From: Gymnopilus junonius
Taxonomy: Eukaryota; Basidiomycota; Agaricomycetes; Agaricales; Galerinaceae
DNA: 14,166 nt
Assembly (NCBI GenBank): GCA_015501075.1
Contig: JADNYJ010000752.1
Span: 1-14,166, forward strand
Direction: 5' to 3'
Part shown: one piece after another, positions 6,826-14,166 of the stretch
Numbering within the stretch: position 1 is the stretch's first letter
Layout of the letters: every line of letters begins with the position of its first letter
The notes under the pieces: model-generated
Told to the model about the DNA's origin: nothing
Seen by the model: the letters and a program-made list of their open reading frames with translations, nothing else
Databases searched by the model: none
Made by a program: the position numbers and the translations under genes

Positions 6826-8775
6826 TTAGGACTCTGTTCTGAGCGCACCCCAAACCGCCGAATCCAGCCAGCAGGAACAGCACCTACCTTGCCCGACCAA
6901 GTTATCCGACACCCCGGGGGGGCGGTTGAAGGCGAATACCGTAGGATTAGCCTTCAAAAAGGATACGAGCTGATCCAGACGAACTGGATAGTCGTGACAG
7001 TCGTGCTGGGGACACGCCCAGAACAAGTGATCACGGGTTTGGGTATGGTGGCCGCATTCGCAACTGGTGGATTCGGGGATGTTGAATCGAGAGTAGTACT
7101 CCCCAATGGGAGCATGGTTGGTGATGGCGCGAGTGACTCTTGTAAAGAGAGTCAGGTCGCCGCCTGCAGCTTGAAGCCAGGGACCGCCTCGTTTGGCCCG
7201 TGGTTCGAGTCGACCCCCATCGAGGTCGGTGAGTGACAAAAATTGTCGCCCTGAATATGAGGGGTGCTGGAACAACTCTTGCCAGCCCTCCCCTGGATTA
7301 TCGTCCGCTGCTTTGTGCAGAGAGGCAAGTGAATGTGGCATGTTAGGCCCCACCGCTACAGAGAGCTCAGTCGCCATGAGATGAGCTTGATAATGTATGC
7401 CCCACTTCAGAGAAGATGGGACATGATGGAGGGAGATGTGGCGGCCAGGGCCCCTGGTCCACCACTCTGTAAGGGCGCGGATCACAGCCAAGGAATGACC
7501 CTGGCCGGAATGCACGGAGGCATCAAGCAGACTCCCCAAAGCCTTGGTGGAATCCGACAAGATAACGATGTAGTCACAGTTGTCCATGGCGCAAGCCCGG
7601 ACAATTGCGGTACGAAGGGAATAGAGCTCTGCATCCTCTGCAAGAGCATTCCCAGCCGTGTAGCGAGATGCATGCACCTCAGCTCCCTGGCGAAAGACAA
7701 GCGAAGCCGCAATAGCCTGCTTGTTCCGGTCAGTGGGGCGACTACCATCGCCGACACAGATCAGTGTGGATGGTTCCCGCTTTGAGGCCTCCCAGAAGCG
7801 GTCTAACCATTCGCGCCGGAGCCCAACCTTATCCTTGGGTGCCGGAGTGATATCAAAGCGAATTCCATGATGTAACTCAAGGAAACGCCCACCTGGACGA
7901 GCCTCTGGAGCAAAGGGCTCCAGCGGCTCGCTGACTACATGGAGCATGTCATCGACGTCCATAACCGTACCCCGCACCTTAGCGCGTTGTGGGGCAGTCA
8001 TAAAGGCAGCAGAGCGAGGGTGAGGGGTCACTCCTTTGGAAAAGGGCGCACTCAGAAGAGAGCGCACCGGGTGAGTGTCCGATAGGGCCGCCATGCGCAG
8101 AATACCGACTGCAGCAGCACGTTTCAGGACTAAGTTGATAGGGACCAGGCCAGCAAGGGCCTCGATCCCTCCAGTTGGGGAGGTGCGGAAAGCACCGGTA
8201 ATCCAGAGCGCAGCATGACGTTGCATGCTGGTCAGTAGTTTAATGGTTCCCTGGCACTTAGCGCCTTGAAAGAACCACAAGCGAAGGCCGTATGTTGCGA
8301 TAGGCAACACACAAGACCTGTAAAGAAGATGCTTTTGCATGGGCGTGAGCCCCCTAGATGAGTTGCCAAGCATCCGCATTGCCTTAACGGTGGTGAAGGA
8401 CTTGGTGGAGTAGTACCGGACATGTTCGTGAAATGTCAATTTCCGGTCAAAGAAGAAACCCAAGTACCGCCAAAATGGCTTGGGCGTCAGACGCTTGTCA
8501 CGGGTGTAAGGAGCATACCCCAAATCCATGGATGGATTGAACTCCGAGTGAGAACGATCAAAATGGAATAACTCCGTTTTGTCGTGCTCAAGAGCGAGGG
8601 CGAACTTTGTGAAGAGTTCGAAAATCACTGCATAGGACCTTTTCAGGGCTAAGCAGTTGGCATCAAGGGTCTTTGACTGCACAATGAGGGTGCCGTCATC
8701 GACGTAGGAGAGCAGAGTGGTATCAGAGACCGACTCGTTCTGCATAAAGAGTTTCAGCACTGGGGAACTGTGGTG
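6826..8775 (-). pseudogene. LINE ORF2 fragment: reverse transcriptase palm end, RNase H, zinc motif
   Basis: About 650 uninterrupted codons. Counting from the upstream in-frame ATG at 8850 (inside copia, not a true start), YVDD, the catalytic aspartates of reverse transcriptase, is at residues 49-52. The HDKTELFHF and WRYLGFFFDRKLTFHEHV blocks (89-97, 128-144) and the thumb RSCVLPIATYGLRLWF (178-193) follow. An RNase H domain covers about 363-495, with D368 (GDGS), E408 (AELYS) and D433 (LSDS). The last acidic residue is not obvious; HYQAHLMA stands where a D or H is expected. A CxCGHHTQTRDHLFxxCP zinc-type motif lies at 597-613. RNase H in ORF2 is known from Tad1/I-like LINEs of fungi. Compared with copy B one base is missing in a C/G run (6912-6922), so the reading frame skips the stop used in copy B and runs 29 residues into what should be 3' untranslated sequence. 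The N-terminal half is lost, so it cannot retrotranspose. Confidence 0.88.
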
Positions 8776-8780
8776 TTTCA

Positions 8781-10129
8781 CCCAGTTATTAGAGGTCAGG
8801 CAATGCATCCAGTAGAGTTTTCTAGAGTCCTTCATGTACCAGCACTTCAATCAAACCTTCTCTCATGCCTATACCTTGTCAGAGTAAAGGGCTTTGAGAT
8901 TCACATCAATTCAGAGCAAATGGCCTTCAATCTGCGAAATGAGACCCTATTCTGTGCTCCCTTGAAGTCCAACAACTCTGCAATTCTGGGAGGACGCACC
9001 GCACTTAGTCAAGAGTCTGCACACTGGGTTTCGACACTACCACTTACTCCTACACTCTGGCATCGTCGCTGTTGTCACCACAATCATGCAGACATCTCTA
9101 AGATGCACAGAAATGGTCTGGTGACTGGAATGACTCTGGATTTGAAGGAAAAGCCTGACTTAGTTTGTGAGCCTTGTTTAGCAGGCAAGATGCATTCCAA
9201 TCCTTTCCCAACTTCACCCAGCAGAGCTACCAAGCCTCTAGAGCTTGTACACTCAGATCTGCATGGCCCCATTCGTACTCCAACTCCTGAGGGCTATAGA
9301 TACTGGGTCACTTATATTGATGACTGCACTTCACTCCGAGCTGCCTACCTTCTAAAGTGAAAGAGCGAAACATTTACAGCCTTCAAACAGTTCAAAGCAT
9401 GGGCAGAGAACCAATTGGATGCAAAAATCAAAGCATTACAGGACGATAAAGCTGGGGAATACATGTCTAAGGAGTTTATCGCATTTACAGACAGTTGTGG
9501 GATAATTAGGCGACACAGCACCAGGAATAGGCCACAACAGAATGGAGTAGCAGAGAGAGCAAACAGAACTATGTCTGATGATATCTCAGCAATGCTCTTT
9601 GAAGCTGGCCTGCCCCTTTGGTTCTGGGCCTATGCACTCGCAACAATGATACATGTCTGGAATCGCATCCCTACATCCACTCTATCAGATTCAACACCTT
9701 ATGAAGCCTGGAACCACCAGAAACCAGACATTTCGCATTTCAGAGTTTGGGGATGCTTAGCCTATGTCTTTATTCAGAAGGACAAGCGAACCCCTCTTGG
9801 ACCTCACATGGAGAAGTGCATCTTTGTGGGCTACCCTACTGGATACAAAGGCTGGCAGTTCTACAATCCAACCACAAAGAAGTTTATCATCTCTGAAAGA
9901 GCTGAGTTTGATGAAAGGTCATTTCCTGGCATTGGTCCTGGTTTCAAATCATCTGGTTCACCTCTCCCACTGGTTCTTCCTGCTCCTAATGCTGTTCCTG
10001 CACCCCTTGCACCACCACTCGAGGTCTGGGGGGAGGATGATGATTTGGACACAAATATGAAGCCAGATCAGCCCCAAGTTGATCCAGTTCCCAAATTACC
10101 ACCTGAGCGCACTCCTAGTCCAGAAATCC
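8781..10129 (+). pseudogene. pol: copia Pol: pre-integrase and integrase
   Basis: The integrase inserts the cDNA copy into the genome. The frame resumes after the LINE with PVEFSRVLHVPALQSNLLSC, the junction usually just after the protease. The HHCC zinc-binding region is LWHRR...HNH (near 9061-9087) and VCEPC (9166-9180). The catalytic triad is visible: D in LVHSDLHGP (9256-9258), D in QDDKAGEY (9445-9447) and E in QNGVAERANRTM (9556-9558), spaced D-x62-D-x36-E. An in-frame TGA at 9358-9360 interrupts LLK-stop-KSETFTAF, where R (CGA) is usual, so a C-to-T change is likely. The GKKR-like region (WGCLAYV, FVGYPTGYKGW, near 9750-9860) follows. The frame continues into a proline-rich linker until about 10129, where one base appears to be missing and reading must shift. 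Confidence 0.88.
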
Positions 10130-11578
10130 CTCACCACCTCGCACTCCTTCGCCTCCACCACCTCCTGCTCAGATACAGCCTCCTGCAACTCCACAGCCAC
10201 TTAGGCGCACTACTCGTGTTATTAGACCCCCTGGTGAATGGTGGAAGATCAAACCGCTCTCTAAAGCAATTGAAGAGGCAGAAGATGATGAAGATGATTT
10301 AGAAGGTGCTCTGGCTGCTGGAAATGATGCTACACCTCGTTCCTTCACACATGCACTAAAGACACCTCTGGGAGCTCAATGGCGTGAAGCTGCAACACAG
10401 GAGTACAACTCCTTGGTTGAGAATAACACTTGGGAAATTATGGATCTTCCTGAAGGTCAAAAGGCAATTGGATCTGGTTGGGTATTCAAAGTCAAACACA
10501 ATGCTGATGGTTCAATTGAGCGATTCAAAGCACGAATTGTTGCCAAAGGGTACTCACAACATCCAGGAATCGACTACAATGAGATCTTTGCACCTACCTT
10601 CTGCCCTGCAATGCTGCGCTTGATTTTAGCATTGGCAGCCATTGAGGATCTAGAACTCCACTCTCTTGACATCACCTCTGCCTTTCCCAATGGTGACTTG
10701 GATGAGGAGATTTATATGAAGCAACCTGAAGGCTTTTCATCTAGGAGGACCCAATGCAGTCTGCAGACTTCGCAAATCGCTCTATGGACTCAAACAGGCA
10801 GCCAGACAGTGGAACAAGAAGTTACATGGAGTTCTGGAGGAAATGGGCTTCAAGCGAATTCAAGCTGATAGATCTGTCTACATCTACTCCAACTCTGAAG
10901 TTCGCATCATTATGCCTATCTACATTGATGATATCACCCTTGCTTCAACATCCCAGTCTGCTATTGAGTCCACTATTGCCCAACTCTCTTCCTACTTCAA
11001 ATGTCGCAATTTAGGCCCAACTCGGTTCCTACTAGGTATTGGCATTAGCAGAGACCGCCCCAAGCACACCATAACACTCCACCAGCACCAGTTCATCCTG
11101 GACATGCTTGAGAAGTATGGTATGTCTAAATGTCATCCTGTCAAAACCCCTCTTCCTCCCAAGCTCCAACTTTCTCATTCTATGTCCCCTTCCACTCCTG
11201 AGGAGGAACAAGAAATGGCAACCATTCCTTACCTGTCTGCAGTTGGCTCTCTTCAGTATTTGGCCACCATGACTCGACCTGATATTGCTTACTCTGTGGG
11301 CTTTTTGGCTCGCTACAACTCCAATCCTGGTTTCAAGCACTGGCAGGCTCTCAAACACCTGCTTCGCTATATCAAAGGAACTTTGGAGTACAAGCTGACT
11401 TACTCTGGCACCAATTCGATGTCTGAGCCCTTTGTAATGTACACTGATGCTTCACATGGTGACTGCATTGATTCAGGACGATCAACAGCTGGTTATGTCT
11501 CAATCATGGCTGGAGGAGCTATCAGTTGGTATTCTAAGTTGCAAACTCTTGTTGCACTTTCCACCACTGAAGCAGATT
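10130..11578 (+). pseudogene. pol: copia Pol: reverse transcriptase and truncated RNase H
   Basis: After the frameshift near 10128 the frame is open through a proline-rich linker (TPSPPPPPAQ), RRTTRVIRPPGEWW, and the first reverse transcriptase motifs: GSGWVFKVKHNADGSIERFKARI near 10470, VAKGYSQ, and DITSAFPNGDLDEEIYM. A second frameshift near 10742 separates MKQPEGF from LYGLKQAARQWN. The catalytic YIDD is at 10921-10932. The RNase H part starts at YTDASHGD (11440s) and runs through ISWYSK to ALSTTEAD, where homology to the family stops because LINE copy B begins. The last part of RNase H, the polypurine tract and the 3' LTR are missing. DITSAFPNG normally reads DVxxAFLNG. With two frameshifts and a truncation the protein cannot be made. 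Confidence 0.9.
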
Positions 11579-11579
11579 T

Positions 11580-11918
11580 TTGTCACTCACCGACCTCGAC
11601 GGGGGTCGACTCGAACCACGGGCCAAACGAGGCGGTCCCTGGCTTCAAGCTGCAGGCGGCGACCTGACTCTCTTTACAAGAGTCACTCGCGCCATCACCA
11701 ACCATGCTCCCATTGGGGAGTACTACTCTCGATTCAACATCCCCGAATCCACAAGTTGCAAATGCGGCCACCATACCCAAACTCGTGATCACTTGTTCCG
11801 GTCGTGTCCCCAGCATGACCGTCACGACTATCCAGTTCGTCTGGATCAGCTCGTATCCTTTTTGAAGGCTAATCCTATGGTATTCGCCTTCAACCGCCCC
11901 CCTCGGGGTGTCGGATAA
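11580..11918 (+). pseudogene. LINE ORF2 C-terminal fragment (copy B)
   Basis: About 112 codons that match the last part of ORF2 of copy A from SLTDLDGGRLEP onward, including the zinc-type motif CKCGHHTQTRDHLFRSCP. The frame ends FNRPPRGVG and a stop at 11916-11918. At 11897-11908 the C/G run is one base longer than in copy A; this version is more likely ancestral because it ends in a short natural tail. The ATG at 11580 is fortuitous; there is no promoter or start of its own. Confidence 0.85.
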
Positions 11919-12288
11919 CTTGGTTGGGCAAGGTAGGTGCTGTTCCTGCTGGCTGGATTCGGCGGTTTGGGGTGCGCTCAGAACAGAGTCCTAATACTTG
12001 GCGGGCTTCGGCTTTGCTGGGTTGAGGGTGGGGGTCTGGGTTCTGGAGCTTCGGCGCTATCGACAGACAAGTGTGGCCCCCCGCTTCGGCGACCCGAAAT
12101 GGTCTGCCTTCAGTGGCTAACACAGTATGCGCGCATCCTGGGCTGTTGGGTTTGGTTGGCGGGCCCCCTTCCGGTGCCCTTCCACTGCTTTGTTGGACCC
12201 CTCCCTTCGGTCGGGGCATCAACGAGAGTACGGGCCCATTGTTTTATGGTCCTAAGTCGGCCCACGAGAGCCAGTCTCGCACTAGGCG

Positions 12289-12299
12289 TAGTTTAATGG
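12289..12299 (+). promoter_or_regulatory. tRNA A-box-like word in the LINE tail
   Basis: TAGTTTAATGG fits TRGYNNANNGG exactly and is followed by TAGATTACTT, which also follows the A box of the tRNA-like sequence at 2010-2099. No B box follows, so independent RNA polymerase III activity is not claimed; a relic of tRNA ancestry or chance are both possible. Confidence 0.35.
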
Positions 12300-12364
12300 T
12301 AGATTACTTCGGGTGTATGTATATCTGCGACTGGACTGCTTTCGCGCACCGGTATATAAATCCT

Positions 12365-12401
<37 letters not shown>

Positions 12402-12404
<3 letters not shown>

Positions 12405-12937
12405 AAGTTGATATAGCCCAATTTCCAGTCAATCAACAGATTGTAGCAGAAGAGCCAGTTATATCCTAGAACCAGAACACAAGAGGAGTCCAGCGAGGTT
12501 ACAAAAAAGTCAATAGTAATAGTTTCACTGGAGGGGAATGTAATTGGGATGAAGAGGGTTTCAGTAATCATGTCACCATAGGAGCCATCAATCAGTTTGA
12601 GCTTAACCAGAATGATCAGAGAAGGGAGTAAATTATTAGAATGGATAAAATGGGTATCAACAAAACAATGGCTAGAGCCAGAGTCAATTAACATTAGTGA
12701 CTTAAGGTTGGGTCAGAGCAGAGATGTTAATGAGAGTCAGAGAGAGTTGGGGTCAGAAAGAGCAGACACATTGAGCCTTACTTCCTTTATATGCACATAG
12801 CCAGTGTCAACGCAATCCCCAGTGTGTGCAAAGGGATGAGGACTGCTGACTATTTTTTTGAATCCTTGGTGCTGGGATTCAAAACTTTGGCAGTGTGTGC
12901 TTTTGCCTTGGAGGTAGAGGAAGTGGACTTCGGACAC
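12402..12937 (-). pseudogene. gypsy protease (retropepsin) domain, truncated
   Basis: The aspartic protease that cuts the polyprotein. The frame runs from 12937 with YVHIKEVRLNVSALSDP, then two in-frame TGA codons, then [17 protein letters not shown] with the catalytic D-S-G at 12685-12677. VKLKLIDGS follows, then [26 protein letters not shown] and LGYINF. That order ([11 protein letters not shown], ...LILGYNWL..YNP.IDW...G.I.F) is characteristic of the basidiomycete gypsy protease and the start of the pol linker. The frame reads into the T stretch of the LINE tail (phenylalanine run) after 12402, which marks the truncation. Confidence 0.85.
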
Positions 12938-14126
12938 TCACTAGCTCAGTGTCCAAGTGACCCACATAAGAGGCAGAGATTGTTGTCAAAGCAGTGTTTG
13001 CATTCTTCAGTGGTCAGCTTGCCATCCTTGCCAAGTTTGTCAGAGATGGAGTTGGAGGTTTTCGAGCTGGAGGAGTTGCCCAAGTTGTTCTTGCGGTTGG
13101 AAGAGAATTGCGAGGACTTATTGTTGTTGTTGTTGTTGTTATTGCCATGGTTGTGATTGGAACATTTGTCGGAGGACTTGTCAGAGGTACGATCGGATGG
13201 TTTGTCAGAGGACCTTTGCACATTCTTGTCCTGTCAGGGCTTCTCATGGACGCATTCCCAGTAATGAGTGTCAATATCCTAGACAAGCTCTCACAGGTCT
13301 TCGAGAGTTTGTGGCTTGCCAGCTAGCCATAACATCCTTGATGCATTCTGCCAGACTGGAGTAGTAGCGTCAGAGAGCAATGCTGTCCCAGCATGAGCAA
13401 ATAGACAAGCTTGAATGACATTGTACTTGATGATCCTTTGGTTCTCAGGCATCTTCAAGTTTTCGAGGGCTACAGCGGATCAGAGGTCAGATCGAATGAC
13501 CAAATTCAGACTTCAGCACACCAATAAAGGCTTGCCAGTTGTCCATCCATGGTTCAATAGTTGTTGAGTCCAGTATTGCAGGCTCAAAAATTCCATCACA
13601 AGCTGCGAAGATAGGAGCAAACGTAACCTTGTCTTCATCAGTGGTGTAGGCACAGTTGTTTTGGAAGTAGAGGTTACACTGTAAAATAAAACCATTGAGT
13701 TTCTGGGTGTCAGAGCCATGAAGTGTCGGGCTCATGGGCTTTGGTCTTGGTAACCTTAGGGCTATACATGCCTGAGCTCTTTGGTCATGAGCATCATAGC
13801 TTCAGCAAGATTCAGAGTGGGGTCATGGTCAGAGTTGTGATGGAGTGATCAGAGTGATCATTGGGTGGGGGTCAAAAATCATTGCCATCATTGTCGGGTC
13901 AGGTTCACCACCAGGGGAACCAGGAGCAGGAGGTGGCAATGGGTTGGGAGTTTGTCTCATTGATGAGGGTCCCGAGGGTAAGGGAGTCAGGGTGCTGAGG
14001 CAGGAATGGAGGTTGTGTGTTTGGATGGTCAGGGTAGTCTCTGATTCTGAATCATGATGGTGTGGGATTCATTTCTGTCCAGCTGCATGGGAGTTGGCAG
14101 TAGTACGAGATGTTGTAGTGGGCCAT
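12934..14126 (-). pseudogene. gag: gypsy Gag with CCHC zinc knuckle, heavily mutated
   Basis: Recognisable in pieces that need frame changes. LNLAEAMMLMTKEL (near 13800) and HGSDTQKLNGFILQCNLYFQNN (about 13720-13650) come first. Then FEPAILDSTTIEPWMDNWQAFIGVLKSEFG (about 13575-13495), ALENLKMPENQRIIKYNV (about 13470-13415) and DIDTHYWE (about 13285) follow, and finally an asparagine/serine-rich stretch and the knuckle CLLCGSLGH-stop-ASEC (CX2CX4HX4C). These blocks are the usual order of fungal gypsy Gag: capsid N- and C-terminal parts then nucleocapsid. Stops in the matching frames include the TGA inside the knuckle (12946-12948) and TGA/TAG in DL-stop-ELV-stop-DID near 13290. A (GTT)n microsatellite at about 13120-13141 encodes the asparagine run. 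Confidence 0.75.
13118..13143 (+). repeat. GTT/AAC microsatellite
   Basis: About seven GTT units (plus strand), reading as an asparagine run in the gypsy Gag on the minus strand just before its zinc knuckle. Confidence 0.85.
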
Positions 14127-14166
14127 GGTCAGGAGTCCAGAAGTGGTATGAGTTATATATACTGTT

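Larger units (their letters stand above)
6433..8775 (-). mobile_element. 5'-truncated LINE (copy A) on the minus strand
   Basis: Read on the minus strand this is the 3' part of a non-LTR retrotransposon: reverse transcriptase from the YVDD motif on, RNase H, a C-terminal zinc-binding motif, a 3' untranslated region of about 375 bp and a poly-A tail (17 T at 6433-6449 on the plus strand). The 5' end falls near 8775, where the copia frame resumes; the exact base is uncertain by about 10. The upstream half (endonuclease, fingers and palm of reverse transcriptase, first ORF) is absent. Its 3' 794 bases match copy B at about 98%. No target-site duplication is visible, and about 100-150 codons of copia (zinc knuckle and protease) are missing at the site. 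GC and CpG content are clearly higher than in the flanks. Confidence 0.9.
4771..11578 (+). mobile_element. Ty1/copia retrotransposon, defective, interrupted twice and lacking its 3' end
   Basis: The order LTR, primer-binding site, gag, (missing nucleocapsid and protease), integrase, reverse transcriptase, RNase H is diagnostic of Ty1/copia, because integrase precedes reverse transcriptase. It is broken by a TIR element (6026-6393) and a LINE (6433 to about 8775), carries one in-frame stop (9358) and two frameshifts (near 10128 and near 10742), and ends inside RNase H where the second LINE begins. No 3' LTR is in the window, so element age from LTR divergence cannot be read and a complete left target duplication (5 bases before 4771 are CAATT) cannot be confirmed. 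It cannot move by itself. Confidence 0.9.
11576..12401 (+). mobile_element. 5'-truncated LINE (copy B) on the plus strand with 31-A tail
   Basis: The last 795 bases of the same LINE as copy A, in opposite orientation, ending in 31 A at 12371-12401. The first base shared with copy A is 11576; the next bases (ATTTTT) could come from either the LINE or copia, so the 5' join used a short microhomology. Differences from copy A are about a dozen, clustered at 11755-11880, giving roughly 98% identity. The left flank is copia RNase H but the right flank is Ty3/gypsy protease on the other strand, so no target-site duplication exists. The insertion is accompanied by loss or rearrangement of everything that lay between those two elements. 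Confidence 0.9.
12402..14166 (-). mobile_element. Ty3/gypsy retrotransposon remnant, minus strand, truncated at both ends in view
   Basis: On the minus strand the order gag (from ATG about 14126), CCHC knuckle (about 12936-12975) and retropepsin (about 12690-12402) is that of a fungal Ty3/gypsy element. Reverse transcriptase, RNase H and integrase would lie to the left, but the sequence is cut at the LINE B poly-A tail. The 5' LTR, if present, lies beyond the window. Several in-frame stops and at least two or three frameshifts make it a dead copy. Most stops are TGA or TAG where related proteins have R or Q, the signature of C-to-T change at CGA and CAG. Confidence 0.85.

Noticed and set aside
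6598..7236. 212-codon plus-strand open frame, rich in P, G and R, with a partial second copy on the minus strand at 11890-12222
   Set aside because: It is antisense to the LINE ORF2 end and untranslated region. Its recurrence is explained by the two LINE copies, and GC-rich DNA leaves long chance frames.
12946..13364. Plus-strand frames of 110-135 codons with runs of C, L or V
   Set aside because: They are reverse-strand readings of the gypsy Gag asparagine microsatellite and zinc-knuckle region.
1..14166. CRISPR array, bacterial operon, biosynthetic cluster or novel defence system
   Set aside because: No spaced direct-repeat array, no operon-like gene run and no enzyme genes outside retroelements were found; the content is eukaryotic mobile DNA.

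Overview
The window looks like a repeat-dense, gene-poor stretch of a fungal genome, most likely an agaricomycete basidiomycete. The basis is a 59-nt GT..AG intron candidate, fungal-type Ty1/copia and Ty3/gypsy coding sequences, an RNase H-bearing LINE, and no bacterial gene organisation. The species cannot be named from this sequence.

Layout. At 1-955 there is mostly unassigned DNA with one decayed minus-strand coding fragment (322-612). At 956-1252 there is a small host-type coding exon, which runs into a 1.36-kb terminal-inverted-repeat (TIR) element (1253-2614). The gene's splice donor, a short intron and a candidate last exon follow the element (2615-2733). From 2734 to 4395 I see nothing I can call. 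A minus-strand orphan exon lies at 4396-4682. A Ty1/copia element begins at 4771 with a clear 5' LTR and a primer-binding site matching the anticodon arm of initiator tRNA-Met. It carries gag (5467-6024) and integrase, reverse transcriptase and part of RNase H (about 8781-11578). It is broken by a second, shorter member of the same TIR family (6026-6393) and by a 5'-truncated LINE on the minus strand (6433 to about 8775). A second, shorter LINE copy on the plus strand (11576-12401) ends the copia sequence. It joins directly to a decayed Ty3/gypsy element on the minus strand (12402 to the window end; protease then gag).

How the parts relate. These are nested and colliding mobile elements, not a working pathway. 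The likely order is: host genes; then gypsy and copia; then the TIR elements (their order relative to copia is only partly resolved); and last the two LINE copies, which are about 98% alike over 0.79 kb and keep an open frame and a CpG-rich base composition. The gypsy remnant carries several in-frame TGA/TAG codons where CGA or CAG is expected, fitting C-to-T decay. Both LINE insertions sit at junctions where target sequence is missing, so they may have caused or accompanied deletions. I found no CRISPR array, biosynthetic cluster or convincing new cellular system. The most useful observations are the TIR family with its clean target-site duplication at a splice donor, the inverted LINE pair downstream of an LTR, and the mismatched flanks of the second LINE.
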